From: CAWDMC01 sp963803295
GTDB lineage: Bacteria; Acidobacteriota; Terriglobia; UBA7540
DNA: 64,000 nucleotides
Reading direction: 5' to 3'
NCBI GenBank assembly: GCA_963803295.1
Contig: CAWDMC010000023.1
Span: 496,001 to 560,000 of the forward strand
The notes below the pieces were generated by a model. That model saw only the letters and a list, made by a program, of their open reading frames with translations. It ran no database searches and was not told the origin of the DNA. The translations under genes were made by a program, and so were the position numbers. This document shows, piece after piece, positions 1 through 7,979 of the stretch (its first letter is position 1; every line of letters starts with the position of its first letter).

Positions 1-452
1 CGCGCCAGCAGCGCTCGAAACTGGGGCGAACTGCCCACTACGCGATCGCTGGCCGGTCCGGCAGGTTCCACGGTTTCTACCTCGGCAACGGCTTGACCCG
101 CCAGCACGCGGTCGGCAAGGTCCTTCAACTGCTCGAACGAGACGGGCTTGATGAGGAAGTCGACGGCGCCTTCCCTCATGGCCGAAACGGCGTCCGGCAC
201 CGTGCCAAAGGCGGTCAGCAGAATAACGGCTGTTTCCGGCGCGAGCGCGCGGACTCCTTGCATCACGCTGAGGCCATCGCCGTCGGGCATGCGCATGTCA
301 GTCACGACCAGCGGGCAGGGCCGAGACCCGAACATGGCCAGCGCTTCGTTCTTTCCTGATGCGGTACGCACTCGCCAGCCCTGGCGGAGAAAGTTGGCCT
401 CGAGCGCTTTGCGCATCCCCAGTTCGTCATCGACCACCAGAACTTCCCTCAT
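1..452 (-). CDS. NtrC-family sigma-54 response regulator, 3' part outside window
   Basis: Only the first 150 residues are inside the window. They form a receiver domain beginning MREVLVVDDELGMRKALE, with phospho-acceptor Asp in VVTDMRMPDGDG, Thr in LLTAFG and Lys in FLIKPVS. After a linker, VVGSSPQFRALLA is the usual entry to a sigma-54 AAA+ domain. The ATG at 452 has AGGAG eight bases upstream; an in-frame ATG at 473 is possible but has a weaker ribosome site. It lies 92 bp behind the FlrB-like kinase on the same strand, so it is the likely cognate regulator (FlrC/AtoC type). The AAA+ and HTH parts cannot be judged here. Confidence 0.85.
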   Translation of the reverse strand, partial: MREVLVVDDELGMRKALEANFLRQGWRVRTASGKNEALAMFGSRPCPLVVTDMRMPDGDGLSVMQGVRALAPETAVILLTAFGTVPDAVSAMREGAVDFLIKPVSFEQLKDLADRVLAGQAVAEVETVEPAGPASDRVVGSSPQFRALLA

Positions 453-544
453 CCCGACTTTCTCCTGTGTCATTCCGTCCCTTCAGAGTCCGTGTGACGA
501 TTGTCTGTGTTCCTGCCGATGCCTATAGTCCTTCGCTGTGCGGT

Positions 545-1945
545 TCATGCCTGCTCCGCGCATGCCGGCAAAAGCGCCTTTGAACGGCGTCGTTCACGGG
601 TTTCATTGGTCGACTCGCCTTCGGTGAGCTGACGCGCGGCCAGCAGAGGCAACCCAATCGTGAAGGTCGTTCCCTTGCCTACGATGCTCGCGACTGAGAT
701 TGATCCTTGGTGCTGTTCGACCACTGTTTTGCACACGGCGAGACCAAGACCGGGGTGGACTGCGTTCGAAGAATATCCCGCCTGAAAGATCTTCTCGATG
801 TTCTCCGGGGCGATGCCCACGCCTTCATCCTCGAACTCGACTCGGGCCAGACCGCCTGATTGTTGCGGCTCAGCCGCAACGCGCACTCGCAGTTTCCCGC
901 CCGGTGACATGGCGCGAAAGGCGTTGCTCGCGAGATTGAAGAAGACCTGCTGCAACCGGTGTGGATCCGCTCGCAGCCAGATCTCTTCGGCCGGCTTCGA
1001 GAACTCGATCCCCATCGCCTGCTGTAAGGCCAGGGGTTGAAGAAACTGCAGGGTATCATCGAGGAGCCTGGTCAGATTCACCATAATGGTCTGCAGCGGT
1101 GCCTGGCTGTGGAATTGCAGCACGTTGTTGACCGTAGCCGAGAGGGCTCGCAAGCCAGCTTGCAGGTGAACCACCCACTGGCTGACTTCCGGCTGTTCAC
1201 CGGTGGCCTCGGCGATGAGCCCGGTGAAGAGCTCCAGGCTGCCAAGTGGGTTGCGGATCTCGTGCGCCAGCAGCGCCGTCATCTCTGCCAGGGCCTGCAT
1301 GCGACGGGCTTTCTCGCGCTCCATCTGCAGTCGCTTCTGCTCGGTGGTGTCGCGGAGGATAAATACCAGTTCTTCGCGCGCCGCCGCGTTTTCCGTTAAC
1401 AAGGCGCAGGAGACGCCGATCGAGCGAGGGCCTTCGGGCGCTTCAAGCATCCACACGCGCTCGGCCCCGGGGTCATCGAAGATGATCTCGGCCAGCACGC
1501 GCTGTAGGCTTACCGGTATGGGCGTGGAGAACTCGATCTGATCGCTCGGATTCGCCCTCAGCATGCGATCGGCTTCAGGATTGGCGAAACATAGGCGCAG
1601 ATCGCGGTCGACGACGAGTACACCACAGGGGAGTCCGGCCAGAATGCGCCCTAGATATCTGCGCATTCGCTGATTCTCAGCGAGGCTGCGGGCCAGATCG
1701 CGATTCTTGTTTTCCAGTTCCTGGCGCAGCCGCGCTACTTCGGACTGAAGATGACCATACGATTGTTCGAGCGATCCGGCCACATGCACGAACGCTTCAA
1801 ATGCCTGCGCCAAGGACACCGGGCTGGGAGGGGCCGGTGCTTTCGGATCCTCATTGAACCGCCCGTCCGCCGCGTAGGCGGGGTCAGGAGCTTCTTGCCG
1901 TGTCTGTTCGACCGCACTAGGCAAACTTGTCATACCAACTTGCAC
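545..1945 (-). CDS. PAS-domain sensor histidine kinase, FlrB/AtoS-like
   Basis: About 466 residues with no transmembrane segment, so a cytosolic kinase. Order: proline-rich start, coiled coil (residues about 50-95), PAS domain (about 95-200, with ILAGLPCGVLVVDRDLRLCFANPEA in part), H-box ALLAHEIRNPLGSLELF (phospho-His), N-box VFFNLASNAFRAMSPGG, and G-boxes with DEGVGIAPE, FQAGYSS and HPGLGLAVCKTVVEQHQG. Family knowledge: FlrB/FleS-type kinases pair with NtrC-type regulators of mid-class flagellar genes, and the adjacent regulator ending at 452 fits. The start is uncertain: GTG at 1945 or ATG at 1933. A sigma-54-like element at 1950-1964 would favour 1933. Confidence 0.85.
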   Translation of the reverse strand: MQVGMTSLPSAVEQTRQEAPDPAYAADGRFNEDPKAPAPPSPVSLAQAFEAFVHVAGSLEQSYGHLQSEVARLRQELENKNRDLARSLAENQRMRRYLGRILAGLPCGVLVVDRDLRLCFANPEADRMLRANPSDQIEFSTPIPVSLQRVLAEIIFDDPGAERVWMLEAPEGPRSIGVSCALLTENAAAREELVFILRDTTEQKRLQMEREKARRMQALAEMTALLAHEIRNPLGSLELFTGLIAEATGEQPEVSQWVVHLQAGLRALSATVNNVLQFHSQAPLQTIMVNLTRLLDDTLQFLQPLALQQAMGIEFSKPAEEIWLRADPHRLQQVFFNLASNAFRAMSPGGKLRVRVAAEPQQSGGLARVEFEDEGVGIAPENIEKIFQAGYSSNAVHPGLGLAVCKTVVEQHQGSISVASIVGKGTTFTIGLPLLAARQLTEGESTNETRERRRSKALLPACAEQA

Positions 1946-1949
1946 TCAT

Positions 1950-1964
1950 GCAAGGTGGGGGCCA
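1950..1964 (-). promoter_or_regulatory. Candidate sigma-54 promoter for the FlrB-like kinase
   Basis: Read on the minus strand the bases are TGGCCCCCACCTTGC, one mismatch from TGGCAC-N5-TTGC. It sits just upstream of the kinase start. If real, transcription starts near 1939, which rules out GTG 1945 and leaves a near-leaderless ATG at 1933. That tight geometry is the reason for modest confidence. Confidence 0.35.
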
Positions 1965-2339
1965 ACCTAAGCCGCTATTACGTGAGATTCCTCTCATTCC
2001 GGGTCGCGACCTGCCGTTGCTTAGTCCAACAGTTTCTTACAAATGGGCCGTTGCGATCGATCAGAAAGGGACCGAGAACCTGTGAGACTTATAGGACCCT
2101 AATGTCTTTCGAACCAATCACGCGTACACGGTCCGGGGTGGAGCGAACACGCGAAGACCCGTGGATCGCAATATCGGGGTGCGGAAGAAGTGCGGGATTT
2201 CGGCGGGATCTTGCGGGATTCTCGGCATGAAGCCGGGGCGACAGGTTGGCCTGGCCAATGTTCCTGCCGTCATGGGTCGGCCCGGCCGGAGGCAGTAAGC
2301 AATAGGCAGAGCAGGGCTTGCTGACTTCCGGCTCCGGAC
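1965..2339. other. Intergenic, no gene recognised
   Basis: 375 bp between two minus-strand regulators. I see no coding sequence with family resemblance, and in particular no HTH that could complete the regulator ending at 2340. It probably holds that gene's 3' end and the promoter region of the downstream kinase. Confidence 0.6.
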
Positions 2340-3635
2340 TCACTTCGGCCGATGTTGCAGAATGATATCATCGGGGGTGATGTCGGGCTCATCCCCTGAG
2401 AGGATAAATGCGCGCTCGATAACGTGCCGGAGCTCTCGCACGTTTCCCGGCCAATGATATTCAGTAAGAGCGTCACCGGCCTCGCGGGAGATGCTCTTCG
2501 TCAGGGAATTGGCTTCCTCGCAGAACTCGTTGAGGAAGCAATGAGCCAGCAGCAGGATGTCCTCGGGGTGAGTGCGGAGCGGTGCGAGATCGATCGGAAA
2601 AACGGCCAGCCGGTAGAAGAGGTCTTCGCGGAAAGCGCCTTCGCTGACGCGGCGCTGCAGATCGGCATTGGAAGCGGAGATGACACGGACATCGACCTTG
2701 ACCACGTCGTGACTGCCGAGCCGTTGTACCTCGCCTTCCTGAAGGAAGCGAAGCAGCTTGGCTTGCATGCTCAGCGGTAATTCGCCCACTTCGTCGAGGA
2801 AAAGCGTTCCGCCGTGGGCGGAGTGGATGCGTCCGAGCCGCGATTGGAAGGCCCCGGTAAACGCGCCCCGCGCATAGCCGAAGAGCTCGGCTTCGAGCAG
2901 AGACTCGGGAATGGCGGCACAGTTGACGGTAATGAAAGGCTGTTTCTGACGCAACCCGAGTTGATGGATTGCGCGCGCAACAAGTTCCTTCCCCGTGCCC
3001 GTCTCGCCCGCCACCAGCACGGTAGTGGAGCGCGGCGCGACCAGGCGCGCCAGACGGTAAACGCGCTGCATGGGCAGGCTGGAGCCGATCATGCCGGGCA
3101 ACGGTTCAACTTGAGGGAGCGCGCTGACGATGGCCTCGCGGGCGGCCGGCTTGCGCCCCGAGCCCGGCTGTGGCTCGGGACCGCGTTCTTCCGCCGGTGC
3201 TGGACTCTCTCCGGCCGTCGCCGCTTCCCTGAGACTCTGCAGGATACGGAGCAATCCCGAAAGGTGGGAGTGCAGGGGAGGCTCTTCGGCCAGAAGAGGC
3301 ATTCCGCTCTCTGAATCCACAACGAAGACTTCCACCTGGGGATAGCGAGTCTTGACGATCGACATGAGCTCGGTAACGTCCAGATCGGGCAGCCAGCGGT
3401 CGAGCATCAGTACTTCGCAACGGCCTGCCTCCAGGCGATCGAGAGCGGCGGCGCCCCCGACAGCCTCTTCTGCGACCCAGCGTGTGGAACGCAGAACATC
3501 CAGGACACGACGGCGAAACTCGGGATCTGGACTGGCGATGACGGTGCTTACCAATTCCTCATTATCCTGACGACCCAGGGAGCTGGGAACCCTCTGATAG
3601 TCCCGCTGCGGTAACTTCGTTGCTGCTAAGCCCAT
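2340..3635 (-). CDS. Sigma-54 enhancer-binding protein without a DNA-binding domain
   Basis: 431 residues. Residues about 30-145 resemble a receiver domain (STVIASPDPEFRRRVLDVL; Asp in LMLDRWLPDLD) but lack the usual N-terminal acidic pair and the conserved Thr/Lys region is poor. Residues about 185-410 are a full sigma-54 AAA+ domain: Walker A GETGTGKELVAR, GAFTGA loop in YARGAFTGAFQ, Walker B GGTLFLDEVGELP, R-finger region and WPGNVRELRHVIERA. The protein ends 20 residues after that motif (PDDIILQHRPK), where a Fis-type HTH normally follows. FlgR of epsilonproteobacteria is a known regulator built this way. Position upstream of flagellar regulators suggests a motility role. Confidence 0.85.
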   Translation of the reverse strand: MGLAATKLPQRDYQRVPSSLGRQDNEELVSTVIASPDPEFRRRVLDVLRSTRWVAEEAVGGAAALDRLEAGRCEVLMLDRWLPDLDVTELMSIVKTRYPQVEVFVVDSESGMPLLAEEPPLHSHLSGLLRILQSLREAATAGESPAPAEERGPEPQPGSGRKPAAREAIVSALPQVEPLPGMIGSSLPMQRVYRLARLVAPRSTTVLVAGETGTGKELVARAIHQLGLRQKQPFITVNCAAIPESLLEAELFGYARGAFTGAFQSRLGRIHSAHGGTLFLDEVGELPLSMQAKLLRFLQEGEVQRLGSHDVVKVDVRVISASNADLQRRVSEGAFREDLFYRLAVFPIDLAPLRTHPEDILLLAHCFLNEFCEEANSLTKSISREAGDALTEYHWPGNVRELRHVIERAFILSGDEPDITPDDIILQHRPK

Positions 3636-3880
3636 AAATCATTCTCCACCTTCGGTAGCTACGGAGTCTGCCGGACCAACCTAAGAATTCGGTTAGTAGA
3701 CAATTAAACCCCTCTAATCGATTCGGCGGAAGGCGAAGAAGACTTGAGGAACCCACGTGGAGCTGGTGAGCTTTCCGCAAGCTCCCGGCGCGAGAGGCGA
3801 TCGACGGGATTGCCAATGCGATGGTTGTAAACTTGATGGTTCAGGCGACCGGATTGTGCGGCTTGCCCGTGACCCAGCCA

Positions 3881-4681
3881 CTAGCAGCTTTCCTCGGATG
3901 TCACGGTTGGGATCGAGATGCTCAATGCCCACCGAGAGTCGGCGCCTCCCCTAACTTCAAAGCGGCCCCCCGTCAGTTCCACCATCCGGCGGGCCGCCGT
4001 CCAGTCCCAGCCCCCGGATTCATCCCGATCGGCGCAGGACACTGGCATGGGCGCAAGCGAAGACGCCGGAACCGGCACCACGACGCTGCGAGAGGCATTA
4101 CTCAGGGTGACGTAGGCGAAGCCCGAGCAAGACGAGAAACAGATGCGCAGAGAGGCCGCGCGTCCCAGGCGATGTATAGCGATTCGGATCACCTCGTGTA
4201 AAGCGCGCTCGAGACGAGCGGCGCGGGTACAGACGTGAAAGTCCCCGCGAGTTTCAATCTCCACGGCTGCCGCGAGAGGCTCAGCCAGCATACTGGCGAC
4301 TTCTGTTGTCCGACCCACCAGTTCCATCAAGGGCAGCGGATGGCCTCCCGGCCCGGAGTCCCTTTCGGCTTCGGTGAGATCCCGCAGGGCGCTCACAGAT
4401 AGCCGCAAGCGTTCCAGAGCCTGGCAGGACTCCTCGAGTATTGAGCGGCACTCATCGGGACCGATCTCGCTCAACAGCGCCAGTTCCACCGTACCTTGTA
4501 AGGCCGTAAGGGGCTGGCTCATGCCGTGGATGTGGGCTGCGAACGCCTCCAGTAACCACTCCCGAGACCGCTCGGCCTGCCTCAACCGATTCTCCAGCTC
4601 CTCACATCGAGCGGATTCATTATTGGCGCCGGCCGCCAGATTGGCGACAACCGGCGACGGCTCTTCCAGGTCAACTTTCAT
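3881..4681 (-). CDS. Degenerate sensor histidine kinase
   Basis: About 266 residues, soluble. A coiled coil (about 25-45) leads into a DHp-like helix HIHGMSQPLTALQGTVELAL containing the H-box. The ATPase half is eroded: the N-box position reads ALHEVIRIAIHRL without the Asn, no DxGxG motif is visible, and only GGWDWTAARRMVELTGG recalls the G2 box. It may bind but not phosphorylate its partner. The start at 4681 (MKVDLEE) has GGAGG five bases upstream and overlaps the OmpR-type regulator stop by 11 bp, so the two are translationally coupled. Confidence 0.75.
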   Translation of the reverse strand: MKVDLEEPSPVVANLAAGANNESARCEELENRLRQAERSREWLLEAFAAHIHGMSQPLTALQGTVELALLSEIGPDECRSILEESCQALERLRLSVSALRDLTEAERDSGPGGHPLPLMELVGRTTEVASMLAEPLAAAVEIETRGDFHVCTRAARLERALHEVIRIAIHRLGRAASLRICFSSCSGFAYVTLSNASRSVVVPVPASSLAPMPVSCADRDESGGWDWTAARRMVELTGGRFEVRGGADSRWALSISIPTVTSEESC

Positions 4682-5369
4682 GCTTCTCCTCCCCATTCTT
4701 CCTTCCGCCTAACTGGTACCCGACTCCACGGATGGTATAGATCAGCTTGGGTTCGAAGCCGTCATCGACCTTCTTGCGCAGATAGTTGATGTAGACATCC
4801 ACCACATTGGTCATCGTGTCAAAGGAGAGATTCCAGACGTGTTCAATGATCATGGCGCGGGTAACGCATCGGCCGGCGTTTCGCATCAGGTATTCAAGCA
4901 GGGAAAATTCCTTGGGTGTCAGCTCAATGAGCTTGCCCGCGCGCGTTACTCGGCGCTCCAGGCGATTCAACTCGAGGTCCTCGATGCGCGCCGTCTCTTC
5001 CAGGGGACGACCCGCGCGACGCAGAAGTACCCGTACCCGCGCCGACAGTTCGGAAAAAGCGAAGGGCTTGGGAAGGTAATCATCGGCGCCGAGGTCCAGA
5101 CCCTTAACACGCTCTTCGAGTTGGCGCCGTGAAGTCAGTATGAGTATGGGGAGAGACTTCTTCCTTGAGCGCACCCGTCTCAGCACTTCGAGGCCGTCTA
5201 AGCCCGGTAGGTTCAGATCCAGGATGAGCAGATCATAGTCTGATTGCTCCGCCATCACAGCGGCTTCGCTGCCATTATCGGTAACGTCCACCGCATATTG
5301 CTCCGCTTCGAGTCCCTTCTTCAGGAAACTTAAAATCGGTCTGTCATCGTCAACAACCAGCACGCGCAT
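4671..5369 (-). CDS. OmpR/PhoB-family response regulator
   Basis: 232 residues. Receiver domain 1-115 with acidic pair VVDDDRP, Asp in LILDLNLPGLDG, Thr in ILTSR and Lys in YLPKPF. Winged-helix domain about 130-222 with LTPKEFSLLEYLMRNAG, VWNLSFDTMTNVVDVYINYLRKKVD and YTIRGVGYQL, typical of OmpR-type DNA binders. First gene of a two-gene operon with the degenerate kinase. Target genes cannot be deduced. Confidence 0.9.
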   Translation of the reverse strand: MRVLVVDDDRPILSFLKKGLEAEQYAVDVTDNGSEAAVMAEQSDYDLLILDLNLPGLDGLEVLRRVRSRKKSLPILILTSRRQLEERVKGLDLGADDYLPKPFAFSELSARVRVLLRRAGRPLEETARIEDLELNRLERRVTRAGKLIELTPKEFSLLEYLMRNAGRCVTRAMIIEHVWNLSFDTMTNVVDVYINYLRKKVDDGFEPKLIYTIRGVGYQLGGRKNGEEKHES

Positions 5370-5596
5370 GGTAGTATCCCCAGTGAATCGCCCTATCCGT
5401 TCGCGACCTTCCTCGATCCCATGTCAGCACTCCGTGTGGCGGCTCGATCCCAAGTTACTGTGCGTGCATATACTAACAAGTAATTCTAATCAAATCTATC
5501 AAGCAATCACCGTAGATGCAAGCAGGATTTTACTTGAGGTTGCTAGTCTTGAATGTCAGAACTTGGGCGGAAACAATTGTGCTCGATAACGACGAG
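5370..5596. other. Intergenic region upstream of the OmpR-type regulator
   Basis: AT-richer than its surroundings and holds the promoter region for the minus-strand regulator at 5369. No coding sequence recognised and no clear operator found. Confidence 0.4.
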
Positions 5597-5630
5597 CAAG
5601 GGATCTACTTGTCTTGAAGTAGATCCCTTG
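5597..5630 (-). terminator. Stem-loop terminator behind motB
   Basis: Perfect 14-bp stem CAAGGGATCTACTT / AAGTAGATCCCTTG with a 6-nt loop, 10 bp past the motB stop. There is no long T-run on the minus strand, so termination by this hairpin alone is likely but not certain. Confidence 0.7.
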
Positions 5631-5639
5631 GCCTTTCGT

Positions 5640-6557
5640 TTAGCGACCGCCCCTGCTGGAATGCGACGGCGCTGACGCTGAGGGCGGGGACGATGGAGAC
5701 AAATCGATCGGCGCCGGCAGTATGGAAGGCAACGGCACCGGTCTCGCGGACTTGCTCAACACCGGAAAGCCTTGTTCCGGGTCGAGAACGACGAGATCGA
5801 CGCGCCGGTTCAGTCCCCGGCCTTCCTCGGTCTGGTTACTCGCAACCGGGTGATACTCGGCGTATCCCGCCGCTGAGAGGAGGCCCGGATCGTAGCCGTA
5901 TTGAGCTATGAACATTGAGACGAGGGTGCTGGCGCGAGCTGTCGAGAGGTCCCAATTCGATTTGAAACTGGCGTTGTGAATGGGAATATCGTCCGTGTGG
6001 CCTTCGATGCGGAGGTTGAGCCGGCGAGGTTTGAGATGTGCGGCAATCGTCTCGATCGCGGGCCGCGCCTTAGGCTTCAATTCGGCCGAGCCGCTGTCAA
6101 AGAATCCAACTTCGCGCAAACTGACCACAAAACCTTCTTTGGTGACCTTAATGCTGACACTGTGTTGCCGGATTTCTGGCAGCAGCGCGGTTTCGAGCTC
6201 CCGTTGCACGTCGGAGGGCGTTTGCCGGCCTGGCTTGTTCGATGCCGTGCCCTTCGTCCCTTCTTCTATGCGCGACATATCCGTGGTGCGGAGCGCATTC
6301 TCAATCAACTGTACCTGCGAAAAGGGCATGGGCTCGGTGCTCGAAATCGGCATGTGGGTGTTGGAGGCGTTGAATATACCAAGCTGCTGAAAAGCCACCT
6401 GCACCGCGAGTGCAATCTTGCCGGCCTTGCGCTTATCAACTTGGGAGGAAGCGAACATCACCACGAAGAAGGCAAAAAGCAGGGTAATGAAGTCCGCGTA
6501 GGACACCAGCCAGCGCTCGTGATTCGCATGCTCGGCGTGCTTTTTTTTCCGGCTCAT
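5640..6557 (-). CDS. motB: Flagellar motor stator protein MotB
   Basis: 305 residues. Cytoplasmic basic start, one membrane helix about 17-37 (WLVSYADFITLLFAFFVVMF) with the ion-carrying Asp22, plug and linker, then an OmpA-type peptidoglycan-binding domain about 165-265 (LRIEGHTDDIPIHNASFKSN, NRRVDLVVL). The C-terminal 40 residues are Pro/Ser-rich. Its start overlaps the motA stop by 4 bp (ATGA). With MotA it forms the stator that converts ion flow into flagellar torque and anchors to peptidoglycan. Confidence 0.95.
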   Translation of the reverse strand: MSRKKKHAEHANHERWLVSYADFITLLFAFFVVMFASSQVDKRKAGKIALAVQVAFQQLGIFNASNTHMPISSTEPMPFSQVQLIENALRTTDMSRIEEGTKGTASNKPGRQTPSDVQRELETALLPEIRQHSVSIKVTKEGFVVSLREVGFFDSGSAELKPKARPAIETIAAHLKPRRLNLRIEGHTDDIPIHNASFKSNWDLSTARASTLVSMFIAQYGYDPGLLSAAGYAEYHPVASNQTEEGRGLNRRVDLVVLDPEQGFPVLSKSARPVPLPSILPAPIDLSPSSPPSASAPSHSSRGGR

Positions 6558-7330
6558 TTCTGCGGTGCCGCTTCCAGCTTCGGCTTGGAATCCGCCAGGA
6601 ACCCGCGCAGCTTCGTCTCCACCATGCGGGGGTTCATGCCTTCGAGAATCGAAAGCACGCCTTCCAGGATCATCTCCCGAGTGAGTTGTTCCTGGCGGAT
6701 GCGGATCTTCAGCTTGCCGCCCGCCGGTAGGAATAGAATGTTAGCGCTAGCGACGCCGTAGATAGTAGCCACGAAGGCCGTGGCAATTCCGCGTCCCACT
6801 TCGTCGATATTGTCCAGGTGCTGCATGACCTGGATCAGTCCCAGCACGGCGCCAATAATGCCGATGGTCGGAGCGAATCCACCGGCCGATTCGAAAACCT
6901 GGGGGATTTTCTCCTCGTGCTCGGCTTGGTTGTCCATCTCCAGTTCCATAATCTTACGCAGCTCTTCGGGCTCGGTGCCGTCCACGGCCAGCATTAGGGA
7001 TTTCTTAAGGAACGGGTCTTGGATCTTTTCGAGATCGCGATCGAGCGCCACGATACCTTCCTTGCGAGCCTTATTGGCGTAGCCTACAATCTCGGTAACC
7101 ATCGATTCCAGATCTTTACTCTTTTCGAAAAAGACCTCTGTCATGCGCCCGAAGGCCTTTAGCACTACTGACAAAGGGAACGCCACCATCACGGAGCCAA
7201 TGGTGCCGCCCAAGACAATCATGGCCGCCGTCGGTTGCATGATCTGAGTGATTTTGCCGCCCTCGATGGCCATTCCGCCCAGAATGCCAGCCGCTGCGAG
7301 CAGCAAGCCGCCAAAAGTCGCTTTATCCAC
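6554..7330 (-). CDS. motA: Flagellar motor stator protein MotA
   Basis: 258 residues with four predicted membrane helices (about 6-24, 33-50, 150-170, 182-200) and a large cytoplasmic loop carrying charged residues that face the rotor. TIGIIGAVLGLIQVM and GVASANILFLPAG are typical of the MotA/PomA family. GTG start at 7330, preceded by GGAGTGAGG and 10 bp behind flbD. The sequence does not tell whether protons or sodium drive it. Confidence 0.95.
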   Translation of the reverse strand: MDKATFGGLLLAAAGILGGMAIEGGKITQIMQPTAAMIVLGGTIGSVMVAFPLSVVLKAFGRMTEVFFEKSKDLESMVTEIVGYANKARKEGIVALDRDLEKIQDPFLKKSLMLAVDGTEPEELRKIMELEMDNQAEHEEKIPQVFESAGGFAPTIGIIGAVLGLIQVMQHLDNIDEVGRGIATAFVATIYGVASANILFLPAGGKLKIRIRQEQLTREMILEGVLSILEGMNPRMVETKLRGFLADSKPKLEAAPQK

Positions 7331-7339
7331 GAGCAGACC

Positions 7340-7606
7340 TCACTCCGAACCCGCTTCGTTGTCGCTTTTATCGCTGGCGACTGAGATGGCCGACAAAGGG
7401 GGGACCGCCGTCGGGAAATTGAAACCAGCCATTATGCGCTGACGGAATTTGATAAAGAGGTCCACGATCTGTTCCGCACTCTCTAGCACAATGACCTTTT
7501 CGCCTGTGATCAGCGTGATCACAGTGTCGGGAGTGTTTTCAATGAACTCGATCAGTTCCGAATTGACGATCAGGGGTTGCCCTTTGAGCCGGGTTAGCCG
7601 AATCAT
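7340..7606 (-). CDS. flbD: FlbD/SwrD-family flagellar protein
   Basis: 88 residues beginning MIRLTRLKGQPLIVNSELIE with IENTPDTVITLITGEKVIV, diagnostic of the small FlbD family of Firmicutes and spirochetes (SwrD in Bacillus, where it raises motor power). The open frame continues upstream, but the family starts at this ATG, with GTGAGG upstream. The C-terminus (about 60-88) is longer than usual and Ser/Asp-rich. First gene of flbD-motA-motB. Confidence 0.85.
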   Translation of the reverse strand: MIRLTRLKGQPLIVNSELIEFIENTPDTVITLITGEKVIVLESAEQIVDLFIKFRQRIMAGFNFPTAVPPLSAISVASDKSDNEAGSE

Positions 7607-7801
7607 GTGCCTCACTCGATTCTCTGCTTTCGGAGCAGAGGCGCTCCGGCGTCGGCCGGAAGACCCCTCGTACTCTATCGGCAGGTTGCGGCGGAAATTG
7701 AATGCCACTTCTAGTCACCCAGACGAAGATCTCTGGAAGGGCCTTGTCATCAACCGCGAGCATCCGGCATCGACTTGACACCCTACGCCGCAGATAGGTG
7801 G

Positions 7802-7816
7802 GCAATTTACGTGCCA
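7802..7816 (-). promoter_or_regulatory. Sigma-54 promoter of flbD-motA-motB
   Basis: Minus strand reads TGGCACGTAAATTGC, an exact match to TGGCAC-N5-TTGC. It points at flbD about 195 bp downstream, leaving a leader of roughly 185 nt. Sigma-54 enhancer-binding proteins are encoded 4 kb away, consistent with class-II flagellar control. Confidence 0.7.
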
Positions 7817-7979
7817 ACTCCGGAGCCAAGACGGACTTCAGCAAATTGAGAGAGGTATTCGGCGCCGTGCGTGCCTCTTGGCGATTTCGATAGGCCTTAA
7901 CTTAACGCTCTCTAACCCGAGAGTGGAATGGTACGTGCCCGCAGACTCGGTTGAGCCTTATGGGTTAGAGGAGCGTATT

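Noticed and set aside
5976..6761. 261-codon plus-strand frame opposite motA/motB
   Set aside because: Covers the junction of two well-supported genes on the other strand and shows no motif.
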